Shown here: positions 1 to 10,899 of the stretch, piece by piece
Position numbering within the stretch: the first letter of the stretch is position 1
How the letters are laid out: each line of letters opens with the position of its first letter
NCBI RefSeq assembly: GCF_037975245.1
Contig: NC_092576.1
Span: forward strand, 1,500,501-1,564,500
DNA length: 64,000 nucleotides
Direction: 5' to 3'
Source of the DNA: Apostichopus japonicus
Lineage: Eukaryota > Echinodermata > Holothuroidea > Aspidochirotida > Stichopodidae
Notes under the pieces: model-generated
What the model was told of the DNA's origin: nothing
Databases searched by the model: none
The model's input: the letters and a program-made list of their open reading frames with translations, nothing else
Position numbers and translations under genes: made by a program

Positions 1-1585
1 GAGATGATTTTTAAAAGTTAACATCATTCTTTGAATTTCCACTCTCACAAGTAGCCTACTACTACTGAGCATCCGGATGCTGAATGGTATGTGTGAGGGT
101 GGGGTATTCTATAGTTGTATAGTGACGAACCGAAGGTTGAACGGGTATCAAAGTTCAAACGCCCCCTAAAACAATTCAAAGTCAAGATGTTGCAGTAAAT
201 CAACCAAGTTCAATCTGCCATTTCCACCATCAAAAATTCAAGACAATGCTTTACTCAACAACATTTATTCAAACTTTCATGAATTTCAAACGTGATTAGC
301 TTAGGTGTTCGAACTTCGATCCCACTATATGCCACCGAAACTAGGTAGGAAATGTCAGCCAATAATACATGACAACTCTGTGGCTCTGTTGGCTCCACTA
401 GCTTGTATGTTATTCTTTGAGGATGAGTGTTAAGCCATTGTAGCCGGTTACACAGAAGACAGATTTTCCTGGTTTTGCTTTCTGCAATTGTGACCAATTA
501 TTAGGCCTTCTATGTACCAAACCTACCGTGATTGCTTAAGAAAATGTTAACAGATAAAGTATACTGTTGTTGTACTATCACATGTTGATCATACACGTCT
601 GTCTGTTACATGACACCATGTGCATCAACAGTTTTACTTTGCCTGGGTTAGTAACAAGTGAAGGCCCTAGTCTACGCCAACTTAGGACTAGGGTAGTCCT
701 CGACCAGGACGTGGTACAATATGGGTCATGGCCAACGACCAAGGCCAACCCCCGGTCCCTATATCCTACCACCTAACTTTTTAATAATCTTTGATGCCTC
801 ACTGACTCTGGTAGGTAATATTAGTTATATAATTATGAAGCCTGACTAACAGTTAAGCCTCAGCTGCTAAGCATTGCATTCAGCGTGGGCGGCGTACGTT
901 TAGGACCCTGCACGTTAGGCCAAACGTACAGAAGCCGATCCCCTCCTGATTGTTCTGTTGGACACAAGTACTGTTGTACTACATCATGATAAGTCTGATT
1001 TCATCAAGAACCGTCCGTAGTCCTTGTACGTATGTACAAGTCTGTGCTACCTCAGTCTCCTAAAAACGTTAAATCTGCCGTAGCAATATTCTCAATAATG
1101 GTCCTGGTCACAAACAGTATCTCGTTGAGAAGTCGTATAGCATAATGGACAGTTGTCGTGAGTCAATCGGCTGTGCACCTTTTAATTGAACTGACGAAAT
1201 TTGGAATAGGGAAATATTTCTTCCAAAGAATCTATACAATCTGTTACGTAATTTAAGAAAGTGAAATCACTGCATGCAAACGCACTCGAACCGAGTTGGG
1301 GCTGGGCCTGTTCCAGGCCTGTACTGTACTGTATTGTGATCTATTCAAGCAATACCCATGAAATCCACTAGATACAGTACGTACGTACGTACACGGTACC
1401 TCATAGAAGGAGACAACTTTGCAAGCCGAGGGCACATTTCCATGAAAACCGCACGCATGTGCGTTTGGAAACCTAGATTTGAAGTCTGATGCTCTGACAC
1501 TTCACTTGTGTGCTAAAAAGGGCTAAGCAAAACAGTAAATACTAGGTAAGCAGGACTCTAGATCCACGATCGTTTAAGTACCCAT
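1..1585. other. unrecognised non-coding stretch
   Basis: I see no recognisable gene, RNA or mobile element here. Open frames are short and lack splice-site context or family motifs. Small palindromic patches occur near 887-930 (GGCGTACGTTTAGG facing CCAAACGTAC) and 1378-1392 (a run of GTAC), but neither forms a recognisable element. Confidence 0.5.
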
Positions 1586-1591
1586 TCATGC

Positions 1592-1740
1592 ACATAGGCG
1601 TAGGAGCCCAATTTGATTGGGGGGGGGGGGGGTGGGGCTGTAAAGCGGAGCGCCACCATCACAACATTTTGGCCAAAAATACCCCTCAGATTGCCGGAAA
1701 TGGCACTTTTGAGGCCTTGCAAGTTGCATCTAAAATTCTT
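1592..1740 (+). mobile_element. hAT-like non-autonomous element, left-end fragment
   Basis: The segment begins CATAGGCGTAGGAGCC, continues with a G run, then AAGCGGAGCGCCACCAT and GCCGGAAATGGCACTT. The same blocks in the same order occur in the complete hAT element at 58659-59345 (AAGCGGAGCGCCACCATGAG, GGCCGGAAACGGCACTT). I infer a second, truncated copy of that family. Its right end is not visible and the GAA array begins just downstream. Confidence 0.55.
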
Positions 1741-1785
1741 TATTTGATAATCTCACGTTTTAGAAATGTACACGTCCCCAAAAAA

Positions 1786-2865
1786 GAAGAAGAAGAAGAA
1801 GAAGAAGAAGAAGAAGAAGAAGAAGAAGAAGAAGAAGAAGAAGAAGAAGAAGAAGAAGAAGAAGAAGAAGAAGAAGAAGAAGAAGAAGAAGAAGAAGAAG
1901 AAGAAGAAGAGAAGAAGAAGAAGAAGAAGAAGAAGAAGAAGAAGAAGAAGAAGAAAGAAGAAGAAGAAGAAGAAGAAGAAGAAGAAGAAGAAGAAGAAGA
2001 AGAGAAGAAGAAGAAGAAGAGAAGAAGAAGAAGAAGAAGAAGAAGAAAGAAGAAGAAGAAGAAGAAGAAGAAGAAGAAGAAGAAGAAGAAGAAGAAGAAG
2101 AGAAGAAGAAGAAGAAGAAGAAGGAGAAGAAGAAGAAGAAGAAGAAGAAGAAGAAGAAGAAGAAGAAGAAGAAGAAAGAAGAAGAAGAAGAAGAAGAAGA
2201 AGAAGAAGAAGAAGAAGAAGAAGAAGAAGAAGAAGAGAAGAAGAAGAAGAAGAAGAAGAAGAAGAAGAAGAAGAAGAAGAAGAAGAAGAAGAAGAAGAAG
2301 AAGAAGAAGAAGAAGAAGAAGAAGAAGAAGAAGAAGAAGAAGAAGAAGAAGAAAGAAGAAGAAGAAGAAGAAGAAGAAGAAGAAGAAGAAGAAGAAGAAG
2401 AAGAAGAAGAAGAGAAGAAGAAGAAGAAGAAGAAGAAGAAGAAGAAGAAGAAGAAGAAGAAGAAGAGAAGAAGAAGAAGAAGAAGAAGAAGAAGAAGAAG
2501 AAGAAGAAGAAGAAGAAGAAGAAGAAGAAGAAGAAGAAGAAGAAGAAGAAGAAGAAGAAGAAGAAGAAGAAGAAGAAGAAGAAGAAGAAGAAGAAGAAGA
2601 AGAAGAAGAAGAAGAAGAAGAAGAAGAAGAAGAAGAAGAAGAAGAAGAAGAAGAAGAAGAAGAAGAAGAAGAAGAAGAAGAAGAAGAAGAAGAAGAAGAA
2701 GAAGAAGAAGAAGAAGAAGAAGAAGAAGAAGAAGAAGAAGAAGAAGAAGAAGAAGAGAAGAAGAAGAAGAAGAAGAAGAAGAAGAAGAAGAAGAAGAAGA
2801 AGAAGAAGAAGAAGAAGAAGAAGAAGAAGAAGAAGAAGAAGAAGAAGAAGAAGAAGAAGAAGAAA
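1786..2865. repeat. 1.08-kb GAA/TTC trinucleotide microsatellite
   Basis: About 1,080 bp of almost pure (GAA)n, interrupted only by single-base register shifts (for example GAAGAGAAG near 1910 and 2020) and one GGA near 2124. The long lysine/glutamate/arginine or serine/leucine/phenylalanine frames on both strands are by-products of the repeat. Long GAA.TTC tracts are known to form intramolecular triplexes. The flank just after the array matches the flank after the short GAA tract in the MITE at 3050-3190. Confidence 0.98.
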
Positions 2866-3049
2866 TTGTTCAACGACACGTAGGAGGGATTATGTTGCTG
2901 TGTCGGTTGAGACTGCAATTTGTCTCACAAAAAATATAAAAAATAAATATGATAAACCTGTACTTCTAGGCTTGCAGCTGCAGCTAAGCAAACTTCCAAA
3001 ATTTATCACACTTACTGTCAACGTGAAGATGTTGATAGGAAAGTAAATA

Positions 3050-3190
3050 ACTCAGTGAAAAAAAAAACGAAGAAGAAGAAGAAATTGTTCAACGAAATGA
3101 CATTGTTCAACGTACCTGTACATGTTCTCAATTATTAGAATTTCATTAAAACGCAGTTTCTTCTTAGATACGTTTTTTTTTTCACTGAGT
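3050..3190. mobile_element. 141-bp mariner-type MITE with perfect inverted ends
   Basis: The ends are perfect inverted repeats: ACTCAGTG plus ten A plus CG on the left, CG plus ten T plus CACTGAGT on the right. Each end is flanked by TA (3048-3049 and 3191-3192), the target duplication expected of Tc1/mariner elements. The interior carries a five-unit GAA tract followed by ATTGTTCAACG, which then recurs as CATTGTTCAACG. There is no coding capacity. Confidence 0.85.
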
Positions 3191-3193
3191 TAT

Positions 3194-4589
3194 ATTTGAT
3201 AATGGAAACAAAAACATTTGCAGCACATTTGCGGAGATTAAATTATTCATCCTGTTGTTGATAAAATAACACAAACTTTGCTAAGAAAATATATCTGTAT
3301 CTTCGTCAAAGAAAATGCTAAGGGTATAAAGTTGTGACTTAATGAGGCAGAAAACTTCCAGCGTTTTTATGGAGCTGTTAACTTCAGTTACCCGGAAAAT
3401 CCCTCGATCATCATATTCGTAATGGATCTTCTATAGCTTGCATTTACTTTTTGTTTGTCAATTGTTTGTCAATAAAATAATGACTGTTTGTATCATACGA
3501 TTGATCTGTATATGATAAAGTTTGCTCAACGAAGGGACATCAATACGGAAAATCTGCAATGACTTACATGAAGTCAAAAGTACAGATAGCCAATAGAAGT
3601 ACTCCATATTGCTTCATGCGCAATTATCAGCCTACAGCAACCAGGGAGTTGTAACATAACAACTCTCTGCAGCAACATACTAATCGTATTCCACGCCCTG
3701 CTGGACGTGTTAAATGTGAACAAAGAAACATACCTGCTGTGATCTTTCGACGAGCACTATTTGGAGCACAACTGCGTTCTCAACTATGCTTAAAGGTGAC
3801 AGTTTCAATGCGCTGGCAATGTTGCAAATAATCCCTGGAAGATTGGTGTCCTAAATACAAGTAGTCAGTTAATTTATCGTCAATCCTTTACGTCTTACTT
3901 TCCAAAAAAAACCCCAAAAAACAAAGTTACTAACACGTACATGAACGTCGCCAAACAAATGTTATACAAGTCTGTTAGAAATAAAGTCTCAGGTTTCGCG
4001 CAGGTTTTTGAACCTTGGACCCTAAGTGAGGCATACGATAATATACGTAGTATATATGCTAATAGAGGTTTAGTCATTGTTTTGTCAATGCAGCAATGGT
4101 GGCGGGAAAGAGACACCGGGCTGAAACCAAGTATTTGATTGGCTGTGCCACATCACGTTATTGCACATCTGCTTCATTGCCTTTGTATATTTTAGGGTAA
4201 TGCAATGTCAACAAATGCAGTCTGCTCTCGGAATTGAACACATGCAGACGTTGATTGGTACTTCAGGTTGGCATGTGTTCAACCCTTAAAAGTGTATGCT
4301 AAGGTGAATACAAGATAAAGCGATCGGCAAGAAAAAGATGGCTCTTACTGCAGGATTGGAAGAGGACGAAATACGATTGAATGAAGGAGACATTGTCGCC
4401 CAAAATAAAATAAAAAATAAGATACTCAACTATCATTTAGAATCCATCAGAAACTATGTAGAATCATGCATACTGAGTGGAAGTGAACTGAACAGGGAAT
4501 CCTCAGAAATGAACCTTGTTTGTACTTGTACACTATCCCAATTCAATTCGCGTAACCGGTAATATATAATATTCTGTATATTATGTAAA
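3194..4589. other. unrecognised stretch with small unassigned ORFs
   Basis: No known family is recognisable. A 74-codon plus-strand frame at 4338-4562 starts in a reasonable context (AAAAAGATGG) and is acidic at first (LEEDEIRLNEGD). It has no recognisable motif and no supporting splice sites, so I do not call it a gene. Confidence 0.4.
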
Positions 4590-5230
4590 TTATACGCTAT
4601 ATATGCTCAAATCATCGGATATCTGCATTCATTCTTAGTTTAAAACACATCCATTCTTTGAAATGAATACGGTAGACATGTAGAGATGCGCAGGCTATTA
4701 TAAAATATATGGGCTTATAGTCTATCAGTATGAGTCTTTAAATCCGAACAAATACATATTATCACTTATTTATAACGGGTCTTTTCCATGTTTCACAATC
4801 ATGGAATATTAATCCTATTTTAGTTCATTAATTTTCTTTGAAACAGGTGTTTGTTCAAAGTATAACATCGCTCGAAATATAACCGAAGATTCTCATGGCT
4901 TATTTGATGTTGTACGTGCCTGCTGTAGCCATAATTGAGCCTCAGATTACCAGTAGCGGGCGGTATAACAAACACCTTTGGCAAACCATAATTTGGTTAC
5001 TTCGTAAAGGAGGAGTGTCTTTGAATTGCTTTGCGCTATCATTGATACCCTAAAAGTGCACACGTGAGACTGACAAGGTTTACTAATTTATATGTTTCTC
5101 ATTCGCGGAGGACGTCGTGTGTAAGGTGGATGGGGCCAGGTTTGCTGCAGAGGTCCTGACAGTGCCGTACATACCGCTCTGGGTCCTAATGTGCGTGATC
5201 AATTCCGTTTACAGATCTTCACAAATTTGT
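4590..5230 (+). repeat. dispersed repeat C, copy 1 (partial)
   Basis: This copy shares with 10440-10795, 17215-17525 and 33190-33740 the blocks CATCGGATATCTGCAT, GAAACAGGTGTTT, GAGCCTCA(A/G)ATTACCA, GTGAGACTGACAA and GGTCCTGACAGTGCCGTA in the same order. No protein is encoded. The class is unknown: it is a medium-copy dispersed repeat whose full form is best seen at 33.1-34.4 kb. Confidence 0.75.
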
Positions 5231-5664
5231 ATAGTGCTTTAACATATCTCACTATATGTGTTCATTGTGATAACATGTTCACAAAGATCTCGTCTACAAA
5301 AATTACGTGAAGAATTGAAGATCCAGTATATTCCGTTTGGGAGAATCGGACACAATTTCGCTGGCGATCAACGCTCAACACAGTTGGGCAGACGTGATTG
5401 AAAATAAATACTTCAAAGAATCTTTCTGATTGTCTTACAACTAGGTGTGTTTAAAGTTCATCGTCATAAATATAATCAGCAGTTAATTTTAACGACGCCT
5501 TATAAGCCAGCGACCACAAATGTGGGAGAAGCCCGCAGGAGCTTATGGATTACAACTTACACGGCGGGTGGTTTCGAGTTCAACATTTTAACTCAAATTT
5601 GGAATCTTTCCAATTAAGAAAGCCATTTCAGATGGGAAAACCGTATATTGCTCTTGTGTGAAAA
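5231..5664. other. unrecognised stretch before the SINE fragment
   Basis: No gene, RNA or known element is recognised apart from the tRNA-like segment that follows it. Confidence 0.4.
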
Positions 5665-5752
5665 ACCAACCTTGCAATTACCCGGAGCCGCCCGATTTCT
5701 AAGTCCAATCGCTTTAAATGCACCGCCTTTATCCACTCAGCCACAGTACCGT
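5665..5752 (-). mobile_element. tRNA-Ser-like SINE head fragment
   Basis: Read on the minus strand, the segment contains a canonical RNA polymerase III A box (TGGCTGAGTGG, 5733-5743) in a type-II-tRNA-like context, then GGCG, a short insertion, and GCGATTGGACTTAGAAATC. The last part resembles the anticodon arm of tRNA-Ser with an AGA anticodon. The T arm/B box is degenerate and the acceptor ends do not pair, so this is not a functional tRNA gene. A B-box-like GGTTTCGAGTTC on the opposite strand at about 5571 belongs to something else. Confidence 0.45.
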
Positions 5753-6453
5753 GTTACCAATCGTACGGTGAGTAACATTTCGTTGATATAACGTGCTAGC
5801 TATGAGTAGTTAATACCATATTTTCGAATATGTCACACTATGTTTGAAGGTTCTTTACTTTCAGGCGTCAGTCAGAGATTCCTCATAGGAATTCGCGGTG
5901 ATTTCAGAAACTGCAGCTTGTCACGGTCAGAGGAACTATAAAGGACCGATATGACAGCGTCCTCTGTTTTGATTCTTTTATTAGGGCTTGGCTGCTGATT
6001 CTCGTGAGAAACACGTGTTATTATAGGAATAAGATCGTAGTTCAAGTCCGACATAAATGGCATTGACTATCACGAACCTTGCTCCTTATAGCCCAGTCAA
6101 CATTTTATCAACCATAATATTACTCTGCAGTAGTACTACTCCGCATTTCTAGATAGTGTAGAACATACATGGTACTGTTGTGTACATGTTGTATTAAGAT
6201 GAATTAATGACCAAATGTGTTGCTAACATACTGTACAATTATTACCAGATAGTAGCAAATGTGGAAAACTGGTATTTTCGGATTCTTACCGCTTTTGCAC
6301 GGTTAGTACATCTCGTCAGTACGGTACATTTGAGCTTTCTGTGCGTTTTGTCAAGATATAGTAGAAAGATTTCTTAAGTTTTGGCCAGAAATACTAAAGT
6401 GTACAAAACGGTTATTATCAGATTTTACCGTTTTGTAATGTGTTTAATTTTTT
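5753..6453. other. unrecognised non-coding stretch
   Basis: No recognisable gene or element. A 63-codon minus-strand frame at 5872-6063 has mixed composition (NKRIKTEDAVISVLYSSSDR) and no motif that I recognise. Confidence 0.4.
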
Positions 6454-6675
6454 AATGAGCTTGTCTTTACTACGCTTCCGTACCAGGACTCAATAAGATC
6501 ACGTGACATCTCTCAATTGGTATGAAGTACAAAAAATAACTAACCACGGCGTGTTCAAGTTATCAATGAGCTTGTCATTACTACGCTTCCGTACCAAGAC
6601 TCAATCACATCACGTGACATCTCTCAATTGGTATGGAGTACAAAAAATAACTAAACACGGTGTTCTGTTTTCAGA
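6454..6675. repeat. 111-bp tandem duplication with TCACGTGA
   Basis: Two direct copies start at 6454 and 6565, each beginning AATGAGCTTGTC and containing ACTACGCTTCCGTACCA, ATCACGTGACATCTCTCAA and GTACAAAAAATAACTAA. Identity is high with a few substitutions. Each copy includes the palindrome TCACGTGA, an E-box of the CLEAR type; any regulatory role is only a possibility. Confidence 0.85.
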
Positions 6676-6834
6676 AAAGTCAACCAAGATATAACCTGGG
6701 CACAAAAATCAAACAACTAAATCACTGATCCGCTCTCAACCCCAGTCCCCTAACATCGAGGCTGTAACTGTGTCATCATCCTCAAGTGTTTATCACGATA
6801 CCCCTAGAAAGAACAGATACTGCACATGATCTTT
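6668..6834 (-). mobile_element. U2 snRNA-headed SINE, copy B
   Basis: Read on the minus strand from 6834, the copy begins AAGATCATGTGCAGTATCTG, matching U2 snRNA nucleotides from about 23 onward (AAGAUCA-GUGUAGUAUCUGUUCUU). It then runs through GGGGTATCGTGATAA into a body containing GAGGATGATGACACAG, GGGGACTGGGGTTGAGAGCG and GCCCAGGTTATATC, and ends near GACTTTTCTGAAAAC. The first ~22 nt of the U2 head are missing. It directly abuts copy A, forming a head-to-tail dimer. Confidence 0.7.
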
Positions 6835-7030
6835 TCAAGAAAAGTCACCCTGCAGGAAGGAACCTAAGAATTAAAAGCCCAACAATGAACCGACTGATCC
6901 GCTCTCATCACCAGTCCCCTTGCATGGAGACTGTGACTGTGTGATCATCGTCAGCTGTATATCACGGTTCCCCTACAAGGCGAATATTATGCTACACATG
7001 ATCTCAGCCAAAAGGCCGCGTACGGCTTAC
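6835..7030 (-). mobile_element. U2 snRNA-headed SINE, copy A
   Basis: On the minus strand it starts near 7030 with a degenerate U2 5' end and then CGGCCTTTTGGCTGAGATCA and TGTGTAG, close to U2 nucleotides 10-35. The body continues with CGTGATATACAGCTGACGAT, GATCACACAGTCACAGTC, GCAAGGGGACTGGTGATGAG and GGTTCCTTCCTGCAGGGTGA. The body is shared with the copies at 6668, 30812 and 41004. The tail (GACTTTTCTTGAAA) runs straight into the U2 part of copy B. The ends of the dimer are not bounded by an obvious target duplication. Confidence 0.7.
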
Positions 7031-8739
7031 CGTGTACTGCCAGGAAATCACCCGACATGTAGCATAAAACAGCTTATTGTGTCACTTGACAGCTCTCAGT
7101 ATCTCCATAACAACTCCCTGGTATAACTAAGCACGAGAAATAACTCACTTGAAAGAAACGTCACAACTGCTGTCATTCAACGAATGTGAGTGATTCACTT
7201 ACCATTTCTTAGTGGAATGTAACAACTCTACAAGAACGTGAATTAACAAATCAGACAATATGTCGGCGTCCAGTTACTCTTGCACTCCCAAACCACTTCT
7301 AGTAATTTGATTGGTTGATTCATATATAACTTGGCTCAATAGAGTATACATGTAAACTATATGAAAATGTGACATATATACATAAAGAAGCACAATAATA
7401 TTCCCAGATAGTTACCTTAATCTCTTGTGGTACACTTTCGGCCCCTCAAGTGCCTCTATAACTCGAATTATTTACTTTTGCTAACAAAAGTAATGCATGT
7501 TTTTATAAGGGTTCTTTTTAAATCAAATTTATGATGTTTTCGAATTTCGATTTTCCCAAAAGGAATATCATGTGTTATCCACAATATCTTGTGTGCCGAA
7601 TGATGGATAGAATCATAGAAACCCTACATCTCCCAAGTAAAACGCAACTTCAGCATGGTGGAGTTATTGAGAGCAGGCCCTTTGTCATTTTACTTTTATT
7701 AGTTCAAGCATGCAGCGTTCCACAGTGTAATGGAAATGTTATAGAATCACCCGCTCTCGGCCTGGCCTATATGGTTAGGACGCGTTTTTAACAAAGAAGA
7801 CCTTCATTACTTCACGATAATTATTTCAGCTATTTCACATAACTTGGACGTAACGATGCATCATAGAAGGATAGATAATCGAAGAAATATGGACTATACT
7901 AACCTAAAATTAGTTTGTGTAAAAGTAAGTGTGCCTGACATTTCGATCTTAGCAGGATCTTCTTCAGAGGCTGAATGACAAGACAATACAAGGGACAAAA
8001 TACAAGCACAGAATACAGATAGGTTAATGAGCAGGGTGAACACAAAAGATATTGATGTAAGAGGATTAGTTGAGAAAAGAAATAAAATTGGTTTGGATGT
8101 TACGAGTTTTTAGCTTAAATCATGGAAACCACAATATACTTTTACATTATACAGAATCTCAATAAGATATGAATGAGCATTGTGTATGTATAATAGGATT
8201 ATTTATCGCAAAGCATCTAATATTATCATTGTCTACCTTTACATTATCACCTAACACCGATACTTTACCATGTATCGGTTCCCTGCCCCACTCCCCCCTC
8301 CCCCAACAAACACGAGTTGAGAGTCATGAAAGATTGAACTCATGAATGCAGAAGTCATCAACGAACGTTAATTGCTAATGTTCAATTGTTCTATCGATTA
8401 ATTAGGAAAGATTTGTTAATAACTGCATTTTCATACATTTCCCTCTCGATGTATTATATACATATACACAATAGCCTCAACAGAAGTTCATTGACAATAA
8501 GAGACACTGGAGGTTCAGAAAGTGAGTTGCATTCTGGCTTGACTCAGTCAAAAAAATAAAGAATGAAGAAAACGATGGTAGCTTTGGCAAAATACAGTAT
8601 TGCAACTATCCTTTAGATTTCAGCACGAGCGGGACCAGACTCTGCTTAGCATATACTGTACCCTGCACACCTTATCCGATTCAAATTGAATTCTGGGAAG
8701 ATTTATTCTTTACGACCATGAACCATCGAATTGGTAAGT
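7031..8739. other. unrecognised stretch with one hammerhead-like motif
   Basis: No gene is recognised. At 7917-7978 the sequence GCCTGACATTTCGATCTTAG, followed by CAGGATCTTCTTCAG, repeats a motif also present inside the three repeat A copies (9660, 30115, 38942). A short pyrimidine-rich CCCCTCCCCC tract lies at about 8290. Confidence 0.4.
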
Positions 8740-10300
8740 TTGCAGTGGCCCGCGTGATAGTCTCAGGGAGCCTTCTCTAGCACGGGTTACATACAGAAGC
8801 GATCATTGATCATATATACCATGATTTTGTTCTTGAATGCCAACATGTTGGACGATAAAATCGCAAAGACGTAGGTAAAATAAGGAATAGATTCCAGCAA
8901 AAACAGCGTGTCTACCAAAGATACAAACTTTTCAGAATGATTCTTTGTAGCTGTGCTTATTTTCGAGACTGCTTTTTCGTTAATATCTTGATATTTTTGT
9001 TTCATCAATGTGTTTAATGCTACAAAAAGAAATTTAAGATGAATATTCATGATTTTATTCCATTTAGATTTTGTAGTCAATTCAGACTTTTTACAATCTT
9101 CCCCTATAAAATGAAGAGTCACAATGCAGTTAAATAATTACTAAAGCTATTGTATTGATATAATAATAATAATCCGGTAGGTTATGTGAACTTTTTTCTG
9201 TGATATACGTTAACGGATTTCCTTAAATTTGTAAGTGGACTATTCCATGAGAATGGCTCGCAACTAAGGCAAGTTAACACAATATTGACAGCTTCAGCAG
9301 TGACTAAAACTGACTTTGTCTAGTCACTGTAGTTAGGCTATTGCTAAACACGGGGGATTTCCCCTAATGAAAGAGACCATGACGTCATTCAAAGAGTCCA
9401 ACCATACAATAGAGCTTTACCCCCATACTTTAAGTCGTTAATAAAACCGCAAATTTAAATAATAAGGTCGCTTATGAAACACTAAACGTGATGATCACAC
9501 TAACAGCATTAACTTAAACCATCCATCATAACAATAAAATAGGAAATAGCAAGAAAAAATCTTGCTAATTGATGTAATTTTAAAATAAAAAATAAAACAA
9601 AAACTGTTAGTAAACTGCTTATCCAATAAAGAGCCTGTGTAAGAAAATGTGTAAAAGTAAGTATAGGCCTGACATTTCGATCCTAGCAGGATCTTCTTTA
9701 GAGGCTGAATGGCTGAATTGATGTCATTTGAAATAAACATCCCCGGAGTTCTATAAGGTTGATTAAATCTCAACTAGAGAAATAGTGAATATATTTACTA
9801 GGAATTTTGGACATTATCAATTAACTATACGACATTGTCTTGATAAGGATCATATTTACGCTATATAGGTATGCATGGTACCATGTACGCAAGTACACAA
9901 TTTCAAGTGAAACTGAACAGTCAGGGGATCGAAGACGGTAACTTATTGAATCTTGTACACTGACATGTGAACGAAGTGATGTAATGTGTTTATCCTACTA
10001 TAGATGAGTATATACTTTAGGCATGTGTACACGCGCCTCCTCTCCGCACAGTCTTTTAATAATCATATAAAGCTTGTAATGTAAACATCGATAAAAAAAT
10101 TGACAGAAATAGTGAAGCTTTTGTTTAAAAAACACATAATAAAAACTTCGAAATTGTGTTGGTTGATCGCGACGAAAATCACGGCAATTATTTTTTGGAA
10201 GGGGGGGGGGGGAGCAGTGGGAGCTCGGACAAGATTCGCGACCCCCTATTTTTTGGCGACCCGCTTTTGGGTCGCAACCCCAACTTTGGTAACCGCTGAT
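8740..10300 (+). repeat. dispersed repeat A, copy 1
   Basis: About 1.55 kb shared with 38018-39556 and, for its second part, 29540-30693; the first part also recurs at 20890-21150. Diagnostic blocks are AATGCCAACATGTTG, TGTAGCTGTGCTTATTTT, CCGGTAGGTTATGTGAAC, TTGTCTAGTCACTGTAGTTA, GTAAAAGTAAGT, GTGTACACGCGCCTCCTC and a final CTTTGGTAACCGCTG. The last ~100 bp contain TTCGCGACCCC and GGGTCGCAACCCC, the style of a hAT terminus (CAGCGGTTACC when read inward). There is no long reading frame. It is probably a non-autonomous element, but the class is uncertain. Confidence 0.7.
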
Positions 10301-10329
10301 TTAGACCTCAGCCACAAGCAGAGAGAACT

Positions 10330-10795
10330 CTGTTATTTATCCTACTATTGATCGTTTTAGTATACCAAAAAAAAAAAAAAGGAAGATGAACATTTTAAAT
10401 AAAATAAAAATGAAGGGAAAATACCAACAAAATAAGGAAAATAATTAAATGAAGAAACGACTCTCAACGGATAGTTAATTAGTTGTTTATATTAAATACA
10501 TACAGTAACATGTACAGATCATCGGATATCTGCATACTTTCCAAGAATCAAACACATCCTTTGTGTTGAAGTGCATACGGTAGATATATAGAGGTACGTA
10601 GGCTATTATGCTATGAAGTATAGGCTTATGGTCTAGCAGTATAGGTCTTTAAATCTGAACAAGACATATGATATAAATCCTATTTTAGTTCTTTACTTTT
10701 CTTTGAAACAGGTGTTTATACATTGTATAACATCGCTTGAAACATAACCGAAGCTTTTCATGGCTTATTTGATGCCGTAGCCATCATTATACCAA
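10330..10795 (+). repeat. dispersed repeat C, copy 2, left part
   Basis: Matches 33065-33545 throughout (GAAGAAACGACTCTCAACGG, CATCGGATATCTGCAT, TCTTTGAAACAGGTGTTTAT). It stops abruptly after GTAGCCATCATT. The sequence that follows this point in the 33.5-kb copy (GAGCCTCAAATTACC) resumes here only at 17215. The 6.4 kb between is therefore inserted DNA. Confidence 0.85.
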
Positions 10796-10885
10796 CTGCG
10801 GAAATGATGAAGAGATTACCGGCCTACGATAATATTAGACGAAAGGAAGAACGAAAAAAGAAGGCAATTGAGGTGGGGGAACAAT
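10796..10885 (+). mobile_element. 5' part of split CR1-group LINE 1
   Basis: This 90-bp segment lies between the interrupted repeat C and the inserted inverted-repeat element. One frame reads as basic coding sequence (MMKRLPAYDNIRRKEERKKK). The LINE is taken to resume at 15362 in NAERNRLQRTI, the sort of arginine-rich linker seen upstream of CR1/Jockey-group reverse transcriptases. The assignment rests on the nesting geometry more than on the short peptide. Confidence 0.45.
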
Positions 10886-10899
10886 ACTGAAAACTTAAA

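Noticed and set aside
1588-3046. Very long frames of lysine, glutamate, arginine, serine, leucine and phenylalanine runs
   Set aside because: They are translations of the GAA/TTC microsatellite in different registers; no non-repeat domain is attached.
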